This document shows positions 7,432 through 18,808 of a stretch of DNA of 38,300 nt, one piece after another. Position numbers and translations under genes: made by a program. Positions within the stretch are counted from its first letter, which is position 1, and every line of letters starts with the position of its first letter. Under the pieces are notes generated by a model. That model was not told where the DNA came from, ran no database searches, and was given only the letters and a program-made list of their open reading frames with translations. Source of the stretch: Spirochaetaceae bacterium (GTDB lineage Bacteria > Spirochaetota > Spirochaetia > DSM-27196 > SLAA01). Location: contig PWQX01000097.1 in the NCBI GenBank assembly GCA_003556605.1, positions 1 through 38,300 of the forward strand. The letters are read 5' to 3'.

Positions 7432-8190
7432 ATGAAAAAGACGATAACCGTTTTGCTACTGTTCGCGTTCGTCATTGCCTCGCTGTTTGCAGGCGGTGCG
7501 GCCGAGCCCGAAGAGCGCCCGGATAGTATTGTTGTTGCTACCGACGCAACATGGCCCCCCATGGAGTTTCTCGATGAGAACCGCGAGATTGTGGGGTTTG
7601 ATATCGACCTCATGAACGCGATAGCAGCTGCGGCCGGGTTCGAGGTCGAGTTTCGCAACACCGCCTGGGACGGTATCTTCGCCGGCCTCGCCACCGGCGA
7701 GTACGACGCGGTGATCTCTTCGGTAACGATCACCGAAGAGCGAAAGCAGAACATGGATTTCTCAGAGCCCTACATTAACGCAGGTCAGGTGCTGGTCGTC
7801 AGAGTAGACACCAGCGATGTTGAGACGCTCGATGACCTGGTCGGTCAAACCGTCGGTGCGCAGATCGGCACCACCGGCGCTTTTGCAGTCGACGCGGCCG
7901 AGGGCGTTGAGACCGCTACGTACGACGAAATCGGTCTTGCGTTTGAGGATCTCGCCGCCGGACGACTCGCCGGTGTGGTGGCCGACACCCCGGTTGCGGC
8001 AAACTACGCGCTGCAGAACGAGGCCTATGCCGACTCACTGATGATTGTGGGCGAGCCGTTCACCGACGAGTACTACGGCATAGCGCTCCCTCAAGGACGC
8101 GATAAGCTGCTTGAGATGATCAATGATGGTCTTGCGCAGGTGCAAGAGGACGGAACGATTGAAGAGCTCACCGAAAAGTGGCTGAGGTAG
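7432..8190 (+). CDS. Amino-acid ABC transporter substrate-binding protein
   Basis: This 252-residue protein is a type II periplasmic binding protein of the polar amino acid family (SBP_bac_3). The N-terminal signal peptide MKKTITVLLLFAFVIASLFA is followed by GGAAEPEE, with no Cys. It therefore looks like a signal-peptidase-I substrate rather than a lipoprotein. Family landmarks are TDATWPPMEFLDENREIVGFDIDL near the mature N-terminus, GLATGEYDAVISSVTITEERK, MDFSEPYI, and the C-terminal [12 protein letters not shown]. It captures an amino acid in the periplasm for the permease and ATPase that follow. It overlaps the permease start by 13 bp, indicating translational coupling. The exact ligand (glutamine, arginine, cystine or other) is not predictable with confidence. 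Confidence 0.93.
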   Translation: MKKTITVLLLFAFVIASLFAGGAAEPEERPDSIVVATDATWPPMEFLDENREIVGFDIDLMNAIAAAAGFEVEFRNTAWDGIFAGLATGEYDAVISSVTITEERKQNMDFSEPYINAGQVLVVRVDTSDVETLDDLVGQTVGAQIGTTGAFAVDAAEGVETATYDEIGLAFEDLAAGRLAGVVADTPVAANYALQNEAYADSLMIVGEPFTDEYYGIALPQGRDKLLEMINDGLAQVQEDGTIEELTEKWLR

Positions 8191-9017
8191 ATCACAATCC
8201 GCACCCTGAGGTCGCCGCCCCCCGGGCGGCGCCCGCACACCGCATTACGGTAACAGTCAGCGACGGCGCACTGATTCCGGACCGCGGCGAGAAATCGCTG
8301 TTCTCCGCCTGGCGCATATCGTTCTTCGGCGCGATTGCGATGCTCGTCACGCTGCCGATTGTTTCTCCGACTCCCTATCGTGATATCCTCGTTTTCATCC
8401 CTGACGGGGTAGTTACTACCTTCCACGTCACGGTGGTCTCGATCCTGATATCACTCGCGATTGGACTGATCACCGGTCTAGGGCGGATCTCACGGATCAC
8501 TGTGATCAACCGCATCGCGACGATCTACGTGGAGGTGATTCGCGGAATTCCGCTGCTGGTGCAGCTGTTTTACATCTACTTTGCGCTCGGGCAGTTGGTG
8601 CAGGTACCACGTCTGACCGCTGCGATAATTGCGATGTCGGTCTGTTACGGCGCCTATATGGGCGAGATTTTCCGCGCCGGTTTGCAGTCGGTACCGAAAG
8701 GCCAGATGGAGGCCGCGCTGGCGCTCGGCCTCAGCCGAAGGCAGGCGTTACGGAAAGTGATTCTCCCACAAACCTTCCTGGTCATTTTGCCTCCGGTGGG
8801 TAACGAGTTCATTGCGCTTCTCAAGGACTCCTCGCTGGTGTCGATCATCGCGGTCTCGGATCTGCTGCGTCGTGGACGCGAATATGCGGCGGTGAGCTTC
8901 AACTACTTTGAGACCTACACCGTGGTCGCGTTGGTGTACTTGGTGATTACTCTGTTTCTCTCGAAGATTGTAGCGTTTATGGAAACATGGGTGGATAAAC
9001 GTGGCGTACAACCCTGA
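8178..9017 (+). CDS. Amino-acid ABC transporter permease (HisM/GlnP type)
   Basis: This 279-residue inner-membrane permease starts with GTG inside the end of the binding-protein gene. A polar N-terminal extension of about 45 residues precedes the first membrane helix. The BPD_transp_1 core is evident from [20 protein letters not shown] and from the EAA loop [21 protein letters not shown], which docks on the ATPase. [18 protein letters not shown] is typical of the polar amino acid class. Roughly five or six membrane helices are predicted by eye. A single permease gene implies a homodimeric channel. It overlaps the downstream ATPase gene by 17 bp, so the three genes form a tightly coupled operon. 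Confidence 0.93.
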   Translation: MAEVDHNPHPEVAAPRAAPAHRITVTVSDGALIPDRGEKSLFSAWRISFFGAIAMLVTLPIVSPTPYRDILVFIPDGVVTTFHVTVVSILISLAIGLITGLGRISRITVINRIATIYVEVIRGIPLLVQLFYIYFALGQLVQVPRLTAAIIAMSVCYGAYMGEIFRAGLQSVPKGQMEAALALGLSRRQALRKVILPQTFLVILPPVGNEFIALLKDSSLVSIIAVSDLLRRGREYAAVSFNYFETYTVVALVYLVITLFLSKIVAFMETWVDKRGVQP

Positions 9018-9768
9018 AGCTCTCGGCTCTGAACCGCGCGTGCGCATCCGCAGTGCGGGCAAGTTCTTCGGCGCTCGAGCTCAGATCGTAGCGTTGCGAA
9101 AGGTTGATCTCGATATTCACGCCGGAGAGGTCGTGCTGATTATTGGTCCTTCGGGCAGCGGCAAGAGTACTCTCCTGCGCGCTATCAATCGCCTCGAGAC
9201 TTTAAGCGAAGGTGATATCTGGATAGATAACGACTGCATCACCGACCCCAAGGTCGATATCCGCAAGATCCGCGAAAACCTCGGGATGGTGTTCCAGGCC
9301 TTCAATCTGTTTCCGCACCTCACCGCACTGCATAACATCACGATGGCTCCGCGCACCGTCAAGCACGAGAGCAAACCCGAAGCCGAGGCGAACGCGCGGC
9401 GGCTGCTCGCCCGTGTCGGTCTCGGTGATAAAGCTGCAGCGCGGCCGGATGAGCTGTCGGGTGGGCAGCAGCAGCGGGTGGCGATTGCGCGGGCACTCGC
9501 GATGAACCCGAAGGTGATGCTGTTCGATGAGCCGACCTCGGCGCTCGACCCCGAGATGATAAAAGAGGTGCTCGACGTGATGCTGGATCTCGCCAAAGAA
9601 GGGATGACGATGGTTGTTGTATCGCACGAGATGGGCTTTGCTCGCGCCGCGGCGGATAAGGTGGTGTTTATGGACGAGGGCGAAATCGTAGAGACCGGAA
9701 CCCCCTCAGATGTCTTTGACCACCCCCGGGAAGCACGAACAAAGCGCTTTCTTGAGCACATTTTGTAG
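9001..9768 (+). CDS. Amino-acid ABC transporter ATP-binding protein (GlnQ/HisP type)
   Basis: This 255-residue ABC ATPase shows all core motifs: Walker [10 protein letters not shown] (about residues 49-57), Q-loop [14 protein letters not shown], signature LSGGQQQR, Walker [15 protein letters not shown], and switch His in [20 protein letters not shown]. The region after the signature matches polar amino acid importers. It powers uptake through the preceding permease and binding protein. The start is GTG at 9001, overlapping the permease end by 17 bp. It begins with an extra stretch of about 15 residues before the [10 protein letters not shown] strand, so a slightly later start is possible. Confidence 0.95.
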   Translation: MAYNPEALGSEPRVRIRSAGKFFGARAQIVALRKVDLDIHAGEVVLIIGPSGSGKSTLLRAINRLETLSEGDIWIDNDCITDPKVDIRKIRENLGMVFQAFNLFPHLTALHNITMAPRTVKHESKPEAEANARRLLARVGLGDKAAARPDELSGGQQQRVAIARALAMNPKVMLFDEPTSALDPEMIKEVLDVMLDLAKEGMTMVVVSHEMGFARAAADKVVFMDEGEIVETGTPSDVFDHPREARTKRFLEHIL

Positions 9769-9796
9769 AATATCGCCGGCGCAGAGGCTCTTAGAA

Positions 9797-9824
9797 TTGA
9801 TTTTTTTGTTTGATGTATTATGAT
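9797..9824 (+). promoter_or_regulatory. Candidate promoter of adenosine deaminase
   Basis: TTGATT (9797-9802) and TATGAT (9819-9824) are spaced 16 bp apart in a T-rich stretch after the transporter operon. The T7 run (9801-9807) has no strong hairpin before it, so I do not call it a terminator. AAGGATAAT lies shortly before the add ATG. Confidence 0.5.
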
Positions 9825-9858
9825 TTAGCACTACTGTGGCGATAAGGATAATGCGACT

Positions 9859-10944
9859 ATGAAAAGCGAGCCGCGAACCACTGCAAATCGGGACAAACTG
9901 CTCGACAAAACCATCATGCGCGGGTTCCCGAAGGCCGAGCTACACCGGCATCTCGAAGGCACCTTCGCGCTGGAAACTCTGCACGCGATCTCTGTTAAAA
10001 ACGAGTTACCGCTCCCACAGGACTTTGAGGCATTCAAGCGCGAAGTGCAGTTCCCGAAAGACTCGGAGCCGGATTTCCTGAAGTTCCTCTCGAAGTTCAA
10101 GAACGACTGGTATCGCTCGATGGAGGATGTGGAGCGAATCACCTATGACTCGGTGAAAGAGTTCGCCGAGGACGGTCTATTTTATATTGAGGTGCGCTTT
10201 TCGCCCGAACACTTTGCGTACTACAACAACTTTGATCGCCGCGAAATCACGAAGCTGATCACCGCCGCCGGAAATGCAGCAGCTAAGGAGATCAACTGCG
10301 ATGTGCGCTACCTGATCACATTCAACCGCATGAAGCAGCACCAGCGTGAGATGACTGAGCTCTACCGCGAGTTACTTCGCATGGAGCTGCCGGAAATCGT
10401 AGGCGTTGACCTTGCGGGTGACGAAATCAACTACCCGCCCGAGTTATTTACCGAGTTCTTCGCCGAGGTGAATCGCGACGGGATCTATCGCTCGACGATT
10501 CACGCCGGCGAGGTCAGCGGCCCAGACCAGATCTGGCGCTCGCTCAAGAGCCTTGGAGCCGCACGCATTGGACACGGGACCTCCATCGTCGATGATCCCG
10601 AGCTGCAGCGGTTTGTAGCCGAGAAGAACATCGTGCTCGAGCAGTGCATCACCTCGAATTATCAAACCGGCTCGTGGGTCGATGAGCGCAACCACCCGCT
10701 CGGCCGCCTGTACCACGCCGGAGTGCCGGTTTCAATCAACTCCGACGACCCCTTCATTCAAGACAGCGACCTCACCGACGACTATATCAAGGCGGTTGAT
10801 TATTTCCATCTTTCGATTGACGACTTGATTAAGCTCAATGAGATCACGATCAACGGAGCATTTGTCTCAGACGAGGATCGGCGCCGACTCTTAGACGAGT
10901 TTCACGCACGGGTACAGCAGTTTCGAACCCGTCACGCGCTCTGA
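9859..10944 (+). CDS. add: Adenosine deaminase
   Basis: This 361-residue enzyme is a metal-dependent adenosine/AMP deaminase-family TIM barrel that converts adenosine to inosine in purine salvage. Visible catalytic segments are ELHRHLEG (Zn ligands H29 and H31), VGVDLAGDE, HAGEVSGP (Zn His and catalytic Glu), RIGHGTSI (His), EQCITSNYQTG, and SINSDDPFI (Zn-binding Asp pair). Length and order match adenosine deaminase rather than cytosine or guanine deaminase. Adenine deaminase of the same family cannot be fully excluded. It is monocistronic by appearance, with its own promoter and a convergent yigZ downstream. It can consume the adenosine released by AhcY, whose gene is 20 kb away. Confidence 0.92.
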   Translation: MKSEPRTTANRDKLLDKTIMRGFPKAELHRHLEGTFALETLHAISVKNELPLPQDFEAFKREVQFPKDSEPDFLKFLSKFKNDWYRSMEDVERITYDSVKEFAEDGLFYIEVRFSPEHFAYYNNFDRREITKLITAAGNAAAKEINCDVRYLITFNRMKQHQREMTELYRELLRMELPEIVGVDLAGDEINYPPELFTEFFAEVNRDGIYRSTIHAGEVSGPDQIWRSLKSLGAARIGHGTSIVDDPELQRFVAEKNIVLEQCITSNYQTGSWVDERNHPLGRLYHAGVPVSINSDDPFIQDSDLTDDYIKAVDYFHLSIDDLIKLNEITINGAFVSDEDRRRLLDEFHARVQQFRTRHAL

Positions 10945-10995
10945 GCTGTGAGAACATTTCCACACGTGCCGGAGCTTCACGCCGTCGTTCGTCTC

Positions 10996-11613
10996 TCAAT
11001 CTACCCGCAGCCGTAATGTTCCACGTGAAACATCACGCGCGCGGTCGCGCAGCTGCGCAAAATCCGCTTCGGCGACCACCAGCTGCAGCCGAACCGTCTC
11101 GCCATATTGGTGATCCACGATCTGTGCCCGATATTCTCCGATCAGCCGCTTCAGCGTATCGGCATACTCATAGCCGACTACGAACTCGGCGCTTACCTGC
11201 GCTACGAGCGATTCGGTAGGCAGCTCGGCGAGAACTGCTTGGGCCGCTTCGGTGTAAGCGCGAACAAGCCCGCCGGTACCGAGTTTGGTGCCCCCGAAGT
11301 AGCGCACCGTGGTCAGCACGACATCCGCTATTCCGTTTCCTTTCAGAACCTCGAGCGTCGGCCGCCCGGCGGTGCCTTTGGGTTCGCCGGCGTCGCTCAT
11401 ACCGTACTCTTCGGCCGCGTAACCGCCGACGCGGTAGGCATACACCACATGCGTTGCGTTCGGATGCGCGCCCTTAACTGAGTCGATCACAGCTTTCACC
11501 GCAGAGATGTCGCCCGCCGGCTCAGCGCGAGCGATGAACTGAGAGCCCTTGATGCCGAGGGTGATTTCTGCCGGGCCGAGAGGGACTCGGAGACTTGAGT
11601 CGCCGCTACGCAT
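10996..11613 (-). CDS. yigZ: YigZ/IMPACT family protein (UPF0029)
   Basis: This 205-residue protein has the N-terminal UPF0029 (Impact) domain: KGSQFIARAEP, HVVYAYRVGG, SDAGEPKGTAGRPTLEVL, and VRYFGGTKLGTGGLVRAYTEAA. A C-terminal DUF1949-like ferredoxin-fold domain follows. The cellular role of the family is poorly defined; it is related to eukaryotic IMPACT, a regulator of translation. The gene follows gyrA by 23 bp with no visible Shine-Dalgarno. The ATG at 11613 is the first in frame after a TGA. A parS palindrome abuts the start codon and another is embedded in the last codons (DVSRGT), so its DNA doubles as a centromere region. Confidence 0.9.
   Translation of the reverse strand: MRSGDSSLRVPLGPAEITLGIKGSQFIARAEPAGDISAVKAVIDSVKGAHPNATHVVYAYRVGGYAAEEYGMSDAGEPKGTAGRPTLEVLKGNGIADVVLTTVRYFGGTKLGTGGLVRAYTEAAQAVLAELPTESLVAQVSAEFVVGYEYADTLKRLIGEYRAQIVDHQYGETVRLQLVVAEADFAQLRDRARDVSRGTLRLRVD
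11017..11032. promoter_or_regulatory. parS: parS site (ParB binding), left copy
   Basis: TGTTCCACGTGAAACA matches the classic chromosomal parS consensus exactly. It lies inside the 3' coding end of yigZ, read there as DVSRGT codons. ParA and ParB are encoded about 6 kb away on the same side of the origin. Confidence 0.93.
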
Positions 11614-11628
11614 GTTTCACGTGAAACA
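11613..11628. promoter_or_regulatory. parS: parS site (ParB binding), right copy
   Basis: TGTTTCACGTGAAACA is a perfect 16-bp palindrome of the parS family. It lies in the gyrA-yigZ gap and shares its first base with the yigZ start codon. It sits 596 bp from the left copy and about 4.6 kb from dnaA. Confidence 0.93.
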
Positions 11629-11636
11629 TAGCAGAG

Positions 11637-14066
11637 CTATTTCTGATCGCGCCCAACGCCCACGAGATAATCCGGGCGTTCGATATTGACGACACGCACG
11701 CCCATCGCTGAGCGCGACTGCACCGACACATCATCAATTGAGGTGCGAATCGCGCTCCCCTGCGAGGTAACCGCGAGTAACTCGTCCTCCGCTTTGACCG
11801 AAAGCACACCGACAACCTCGCCGGTTCTTTCGTTGACGCTGTACGCATTCTGACCTCGCGTCCCTCGCCCGTGCGGGTTGAACGCATTAAACGGCGTGCG
11901 CTTGCCGTAGCCGTACTGCGTGACAAGCACCATGCGCTCCTCGTGGTTGACAACCACCGCGCCGGCGAGCTCGTCGCCCTCAGCGAGCCGGATACCGGCG
12001 ACGCCTCGGCTTGGACGTCCCATAGGCCGAACGCTGTCCTCGGAGAAGCGTAAGCCGCGGCCCTTGCGCGTGACGAGAAACAGCTCGTTGTTCCCATTGG
12101 TAAGCATCGCGGTAATAACCGCATCGCCTTCCTGCAAGCTGATCGCGGCAATCCCGCGCGTCTTCGCGCGCGAAAACTCCGAGCTACGGACTTTCTTCAC
12201 CACCCCGTGAGATGTTGCAAGTAACAGATACGTGTCGTCGCGGAACTCGGTCAGCGATACCGCCACTGCAACCTCCTCGTCGGCCGATACCTGCAACAAC
12301 CCGCGCACATGATGTCCACGTGCGACTCGCGATCCCTCGGGAATTTCGTGCACCTTGAGCCAGTACGCCTTCCCGGCGGTGGAAACGAACATAATGTAGT
12401 CGTGCGTGGAACCGATGAATACTTGCCGGACGAAGTCCTCGCTCCTCAGCGACGCTGAGCTGCTACCCTTTCCACCGCGCCCCTGCACACGGTAGGCCGA
12501 TAGGGGGATACGCTTGATATACCCGCTGTTGGTGATTACCACCACCATATCTTCCTTCTGAATGAGGTCCTCGATATCGATGCTCTCAATCTCATCAGGA
12601 ACGATCTCGGTGCGCCGCTCATCACCGTAGCGCTCGGCGATATCACGCGTTTCTTGTTTGATGATATCGAGCACCTTACGCTCGCTTTCGAGGATGCTCC
12701 TGAGTTCACGAATCAACGCCCGCACTTCCTTAAGCTCGTCGATAATCTTCTGAGTCTCGAGCGAAGTCAGCTTCTGCAGCCGCATATCGAGGATGGCTTG
12801 CGCTTGAGCGTCGCTGAACTCAAAACGGTTCTGCAGCGCCGCCTTTGCCTGCTCCACCGTTTTTGATTCGCGAATCATGCGAATGACCTCGTCGATGTTA
12901 TCGAGCGCGGTTTTCAGCCCGATAAGGATGTGCTCGCGCTCCTCCGCCTTCTTAAGATCGAAGCGAGTACGTCGCAGGATCACCTCTTTGCGGTGTCCAA
13001 TGAAACACTCGAGCATACGCCGTAGCGACAAACTCTCGGGGCGGCCGTCTACAAGCGCCAAGGCGTTCACGTTGAAGTTCACCTGCAACTGAGTGTGCGC
13101 AAACAGGTGATTGAGGATAATCTTTGGACTTACCCCTTTCTTCAACTCGATCACGATGCGCATGCCGCTACGATCGGACTCGTCACGAAGATCGCTGATA
13201 CCGTCGAGCCGACGCTCGCGCACCAAATCGGCGATGCGTGTGATCAGCGCCGCCTTGTTGACTTGGTAGGGAATCTCGCTCACCAGAATACGATCGCGCC
13301 CGCTCTTCGTGCTCTCAATCGTAAACCGCGCGCGCACGGCGATACGCCCGCGACCGGTAGTGAACGCTTCGCGTATGCCCTTACGGCCGTAAATGATGCC
13401 GCCGGTGGGAAAATCAGGACCCGTAACCAGGTTGCACAGCTCCTCGCTGCTGATCTCGGCATTATCAACCACGGCGCACACTGCCTCGGCAATTTCATCC
13501 AGGTTATGCGGCGGAATATTAGTTGCCATGCCAACTGCTATGCCGCTTGCACCGTTGGTAAGCAGATACGGAAACGCTGCCGGTAATACCACCGGCTCTT
13601 CCATGGTGTCGTCGTAGTTTGGCGCAAAATCAACGGTATCCTTTTTGATATCGCGCAGCATCTCCTCCGCGGCGGCGTGCAGCTTGGCCTCGGTATAACG
13701 CATCGCCGCCGGCGGGTCGCCGTCAACCGAGCCAAAGTTTCCCTGCCCGTTGACCATTGGGTAACGCATAGAGAACGGCTGCGCTAGGCGTACCAACGCG
13801 TCGTAAATAGACTGGTCTCCGTGAGGGTGAAACTTCCCCAGCACGTCTCCGACGATGCGGCCGCTCTTCTTGTACGCTTGGTTGGCGCGCAAGCCCATCT
13901 CATTCATCGAATGGAGAATGCGCCGATGTACCGGTTTCAGACCGTCGCGTGCATCCGGCAGCGCTCGGCTCACGATAACCGACATTGCATAGTTCAGGTA
14001 CGATTCTTTTATCTCGTCCTCAATCGCAACCGGCACCACACGTCCGTGAAACTCTTTGTCAGCCAC
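11637..14066 (-). CDS. gyrA: DNA gyrase subunit A
   Basis: This 809-residue gyrase A subunit introduces negative supercoils together with GyrB. Seen are the N-terminal winged-helix breakage-reunion domain ([18 protein letters not shown]), the catalytic Tyr in [10 protein letters not shown] (about Y124), NIPPHNL, and six-bladed C-terminal pinwheel repeats ([25 protein letters not shown] and similar). The GyrA box appears as QGRGGKG rather than QRRGGKG. In the quinolone-determining region the sequence is [10 protein letters not shown], so the position of E. coli Ser83 is Gln (residue 85) while Asp87 is kept (D89). gyrA lies 47 bp after gyrB and 23 bp before yigZ, which suggests one transcript. 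Confidence 0.97.
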   Translation of the reverse strand: MADKEFHGRVVPVAIEDEIKESYLNYAMSVIVSRALPDARDGLKPVHRRILHSMNEMGLRANQAYKKSGRIVGDVLGKFHPHGDQSIYDALVRLAQPFSMRYPMVNGQGNFGSVDGDPPAAMRYTEAKLHAAAEEMLRDIKKDTVDFAPNYDDTMEEPVVLPAAFPYLLTNGASGIAVGMATNIPPHNLDEIAEAVCAVVDNAEISSEELCNLVTGPDFPTGGIIYGRKGIREAFTTGRGRIAVRARFTIESTKSGRDRILVSEIPYQVNKAALITRIADLVRERRLDGISDLRDESDRSGMRIVIELKKGVSPKIILNHLFAHTQLQVNFNVNALALVDGRPESLSLRRMLECFIGHRKEVILRRTRFDLKKAEEREHILIGLKTALDNIDEVIRMIRESKTVEQAKAALQNRFEFSDAQAQAILDMRLQKLTSLETQKIIDELKEVRALIRELRSILESERKVLDIIKQETRDIAERYGDERRTEIVPDEIESIDIEDLIQKEDMVVVITNSGYIKRIPLSAYRVQGRGGKGSSSASLRSEDFVRQVFIGSTHDYIMFVSTAGKAYWLKVHEIPEGSRVARGHHVRGLLQVSADEEVAVAVSLTEFRDDTYLLLATSHGVVKKVRSSEFSRAKTRGIAAISLQEGDAVITAMLTNGNNELFLVTRKGRGLRFSEDSVRPMGRPSRGVAGIRLAEGDELAGAVVVNHEERMVLVTQYGYGKRTPFNAFNPHGRGTRGQNAYSVNERTGEVVGVLSVKAEDELLAVTSQGSAIRTSIDDVSVQSRSAMGVRVVNIERPDYLVGVGRDQK

Positions 14067-14113
14067 AAGCTACTCCTGTTCCCTCGACGATCGAGCTTTC
14101 CCGAAACAGCACA

Positions 14114-16145
<2,032 letters not shown>

Positions 16146-16194
16146 CATAGCCCCTGGTCGGACCCGCCGAACATGGGGTAAACTTGCGGACACT

Positions 16195-17655
16195 ATGTCT
16201 TGGGATTACAGCGTATTCTGGCACGAAGCAATCAAACAACTGCACGATGAAGTCTCGGAACAAGAGTTCGATATGTGGTTTAATGGTATCGAATATGCCG
16301 AATCCGGCGACAACTGTATCATCGTGCGTGTGCCCTCGAGCTTCTACCGAGACCAGGTTAAGCAGCGCTACCTTACACGGATACAAAACAAGCTCCTTGA
16401 GCTTTCAGGAATAGCGCTTGCTCTGGAGTTCCGTGTTGGGCGGCCGAGCTGCGAGTATGTGGCTGCGGCAAATGGGGTAAAACCCCGGCAGGTTTCGTCG
16501 GAAAACCCTATTTCCTCGGTATCCGTGCCACCCGGCGGCAGCCCGGTTTCCGCCGGCCGGGCTTCGCGCTACGATGAAGGTGTCGCGTCCTTAGGTGTAA
16601 GCGCGCGCAAATCGCCGCATCAACAACTGAGACAAGAGTATACCTTCGAGAACTTCGTTGTTGGCAATAACAACTCGTTTGCGGCAAATGCCGCCATTGC
16701 AATCGCTAAGAATCCCGGAACCGGCTACAACCCGTGTCTTATTTACGGCGGGGTCGGTCTCGGTAAGACGCATCTCATCCAGGCTATCGGCAACTCCGTG
16801 CACCGCGAATTCGCAAACCTCAAGATTGTATACGTGACAATGGAAAGCTTCACCAACGACTTCATTCAGTCGATTCGTGAAAAGCGTATGCAGAACTTCA
16901 AGAACAAGTACCGGTATGCTGATGTGTTGTTGATCGACGACATTCATTTCCTGCAAAAGAAGCCGGAGACGCAAGAAGAGCTCTTTCACACCTTCAACGC
17001 GCTGTATGACGCCAACAAGCAGATGGTATTCACTTGTGATCGGCCGGTTTCGGAAATCCGTGACCTAACCGACCGCCTGCGTAGTCGATTCGAGCGTGGG
17101 TTAAATGTCGACCTGCAACCGCCCTCCTACGAAACCCGCTACGCAATCCTGCGTAAAAAAACCGAACGTGCCCAGATTGATATTCCCGAGGAAGTAATCG
17201 AGCTGATCTGTAACAACGTAACCACCAACGTGCGCGACCTCGAGGCCGCACTGACAAAACTCATGGCATACGCTGAGCTGGTGAACAAGAGAATCACTTT
17301 TGAGGTTGCTCAGCAACAACTCAAAGACATGTTCGTCAGCCCACAGCAATTCAACATCACCGTAGACGTGATCCAGCGCACGATAGCAGATTACTTCGGC
17401 CTTTCGATGCAAGAGTTGAAGGGCAAGAAGCGCACCAAAGTTATTGCCTTTCCGCGTCAGGTTGCAATGTACATCTGCCGCGAGTTGACCGAGCTTTCAA
17501 CTACCGAAGTTGGGCTTGAGTTTGGAGGGCGCGATCACACTACCGTTATGTACGCATGCCAACGCATCGAGAATCGCATGCGTACCGACCCAACGCTCGA
17601 GCCGACCATTCAATCGCTCATTCGAACCATAAGAGACCAAGGTACTAAGCAATGA
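16195..17655 (+). CDS. dnaA: Chromosomal replication initiator DnaA
   Basis: This is the replication initiator AAA+ ATPase. The track ORF is 519 residues, but domain I clearly begins at MSWDYSVFWHEAIKQL, so ATG 16195 (486 residues) is the likely start; no good Shine-Dalgarno is seen. Domains in order are: I (about 1-85, DnaB/partner contact), a variable Pro/Ser/Gly-rich domain II, and III with YTFENFVVGNNNSFA, Walker A GGVGLGKTH, Walker B VLLIDDIHFL and LRSRFERGL. Domain IV is the DNA-binding helix-turn-helix with the signature GGRDHTTVMYACQRI. It recognises TTATCCACA-like boxes, seen both after this gene and after jag. The strand switch to gyrB lies immediately upstream. Confidence 0.97.
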   Translation: MSWDYSVFWHEAIKQLHDEVSEQEFDMWFNGIEYAESGDNCIIVRVPSSFYRDQVKQRYLTRIQNKLLELSGIALALEFRVGRPSCEYVAAANGVKPRQVSSENPISSVSVPPGGSPVSAGRASRYDEGVASLGVSARKSPHQQLRQEYTFENFVVGNNNSFAANAAIAIAKNPGTGYNPCLIYGGVGLGKTHLIQAIGNSVHREFANLKIVYVTMESFTNDFIQSIREKRMQNFKNKYRYADVLLIDDIHFLQKKPETQEELFHTFNALYDANKQMVFTCDRPVSEIRDLTDRLRSRFERGLNVDLQPPSYETRYAILRKKTERAQIDIPEEVIELICNNVTTNVRDLEAALTKLMAYAELVNKRITFEVAQQQLKDMFVSPQQFNITVDVIQRTIADYFGLSMQELKGKKRTKVIAFPRQVAMYICRELTELSTTEVGLEFGGRDHTTVMYACQRIENRMRTDPTLEPTIQSLIRTIRDQGTKQ

Positions 17656-17694
17656 AAAAGCGGTGCAAAAGCTCTTTAGAACCGGCGAGGCGAT

Positions 17695-17778
17695 TGTGGA
17701 AAACCATGGGCCACTGTGTAATTGTGGAATTCCGACTCCACAAAGCAATAGAGTTATTCAGCCGTTAAGTTATACCCA
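17695..17778. promoter_or_regulatory. Cluster of degenerate DnaA boxes downstream of dnaA
   Basis: In the 229-bp dnaA-dnaN gap several 9-mers resemble TTATCCACA: TGTGGAAAA (17695-17703, reverse), TGTGGAATT (17723-17731, reverse), GACTCCACA (17734-17742) and TTATACCCA (17770-17778). An AT-rich ATATATATAATG tract follows at 17838-17850. The dnaA-dnaN gap is a common oriC location, but no box is a perfect match. Confidence 0.5.
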
Positions 17779-17819
17779 GGACGGTACTTAGGGCGTGTTT
17801 GCACATCCTAGCTTACCCT

Positions 17820-17848
17820 ATGACTAAAACGACTAGAATATATATAAT
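17820..17848 (+). promoter_or_regulatory. dnaN promoter
   Basis: A perfect -10 TATAAT (17843-17848) has ATGACT (17820-17825, 4 of 6 matches to TTGACA) 17 bp upstream. GGAGCAGGAG precedes the dnaN ATG at 17885. Confidence 0.65.
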
Positions 17849-17884
17849 GAGAATCATAAGAACAGGGTACGGAGCAGGAGCAGC

Positions 17885-18808
17885 ATGAAGTTCACAGTTG
17901 ACCGCGAAACCTTGATGAAAGAGATTGGAGTAGCATCGGAAATCATTTCCAGCAAGAATGCGCTTTCGGTACTTGCAAATGTATTACTATGGGCCGAGGA
18001 AGGTAACCTCGGTATACGTGCTACCGATCTCAAGGTCAGCTTTGAAACCCAGATACCGGTTGAAGTACAGACGCCCGGGAGAACTACCGTATACTGTGAC
18101 AAACTGCTCAGTATTTTACGCTCTCTTCCTGCCGGCGACGTTGAGCTTGAACACGCCCACGACCACATTACGATCACACCTAAAGAACGCGCGGCGGATT
18201 TCCGACTTCGCAGCATCCCGGCGGAAAAGTATCCCGAGATTCAGCTTACAAGTACCATATCGTATTGGGATCTCCCGCAAGCGGAATTCATCGAGATGAT
18301 TACCCAAACAGCATTTGCGGTTTCGGACGATGAAACGCGGTACTTTATGAATGGCGTGTTTTTTGAGCAGGTCGAGGGTGATCTCGTGATGGTTGCAACC
18401 GACGGGCGGCGGTTGTCGTACATTAAGAAAACCCCTGAGAGCGAGCCGCCTGATTTTGCGGGCGTTATTGTGCCGCCGAAGGTCCTTAATTTAGTCAAAA
18501 AACTCGCCTCGGGCGAAGGCACTGTTTCACTGGCTATTACCGAAAAACATCTATTTATCGAGTTCGAGAATCAAAAGCTGTCATCAGCCTTAATTGAAGG
18601 TCAGTTTCCGAACTACCGCCGGGTCATTCCTGAAAAGCAGGATCATGTGCTTACCGTTGACCGCGCACAGCTATCAGAGGCGCTCAAACGCGTTTCGCTG
18701 CTGGTGGATAAGTCACGTCGCGTTTATCTGATGCTTGCTGAAGATTCCGTCACCCTGAGTTGCGACGAATCCGATATCGGAACCGCAAGCGAGCAGTTGG
18801 TATGTTAA
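17885..18808 (+). CDS. dnaN: DNA polymerase III beta clamp DnaN, interrupted by an in-frame TAA
   Basis: The product is the sliding clamp that tethers DNA polymerase III and binds many partners through a C-terminal pocket. The first 307 codons read as a normal beta clamp: MKFTVDRETL start, ATDLKVSFET, SDDETRYFMNGVFF, VATDGRRLSYIKK, GQFPNYRRVIP, and LLVDKSRRVYLML. At codon 308 (18806-18808) there is a TAA, preceded by SEQLVC. The reading frame then continues, without any shift, for 58 conserved codons to a proper C-terminus. The truncated product would lack the last strands of domain III, including half of the partner-binding pocket, and dnaN is normally essential. Sequencing error, nonsense mutation, stop readthrough or a second dnaN copy elsewhere are all possible. 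Confidence 0.9.
   Translation: MKFTVDRETLMKEIGVASEIISSKNALSVLANVLLWAEEGNLGIRATDLKVSFETQIPVEVQTPGRTTVYCDKLLSILRSLPAGDVELEHAHDHITITPKERAADFRLRSIPAEKYPEIQLTSTISYWDLPQAEFIEMITQTAFAVSDDETRYFMNGVFFEQVEGDLVMVATDGRRLSYIKKTPESEPPDFAGVIVPPKVLNLVKKLASGEGTVSLAITEKHLFIEFENQKLSSALIEGQFPNYRRVIPEKQDHVLTVDRAQLSEALKRVSLLVDKSRRVYLMLAEDSVTLSCDESDIGTASEQLVC

Noticed and set aside
9801-9807. T7 run after the transporter operon as a terminator
   Set aside because: No stable hairpin immediately precedes it, and it lies within the add promoter spacing.
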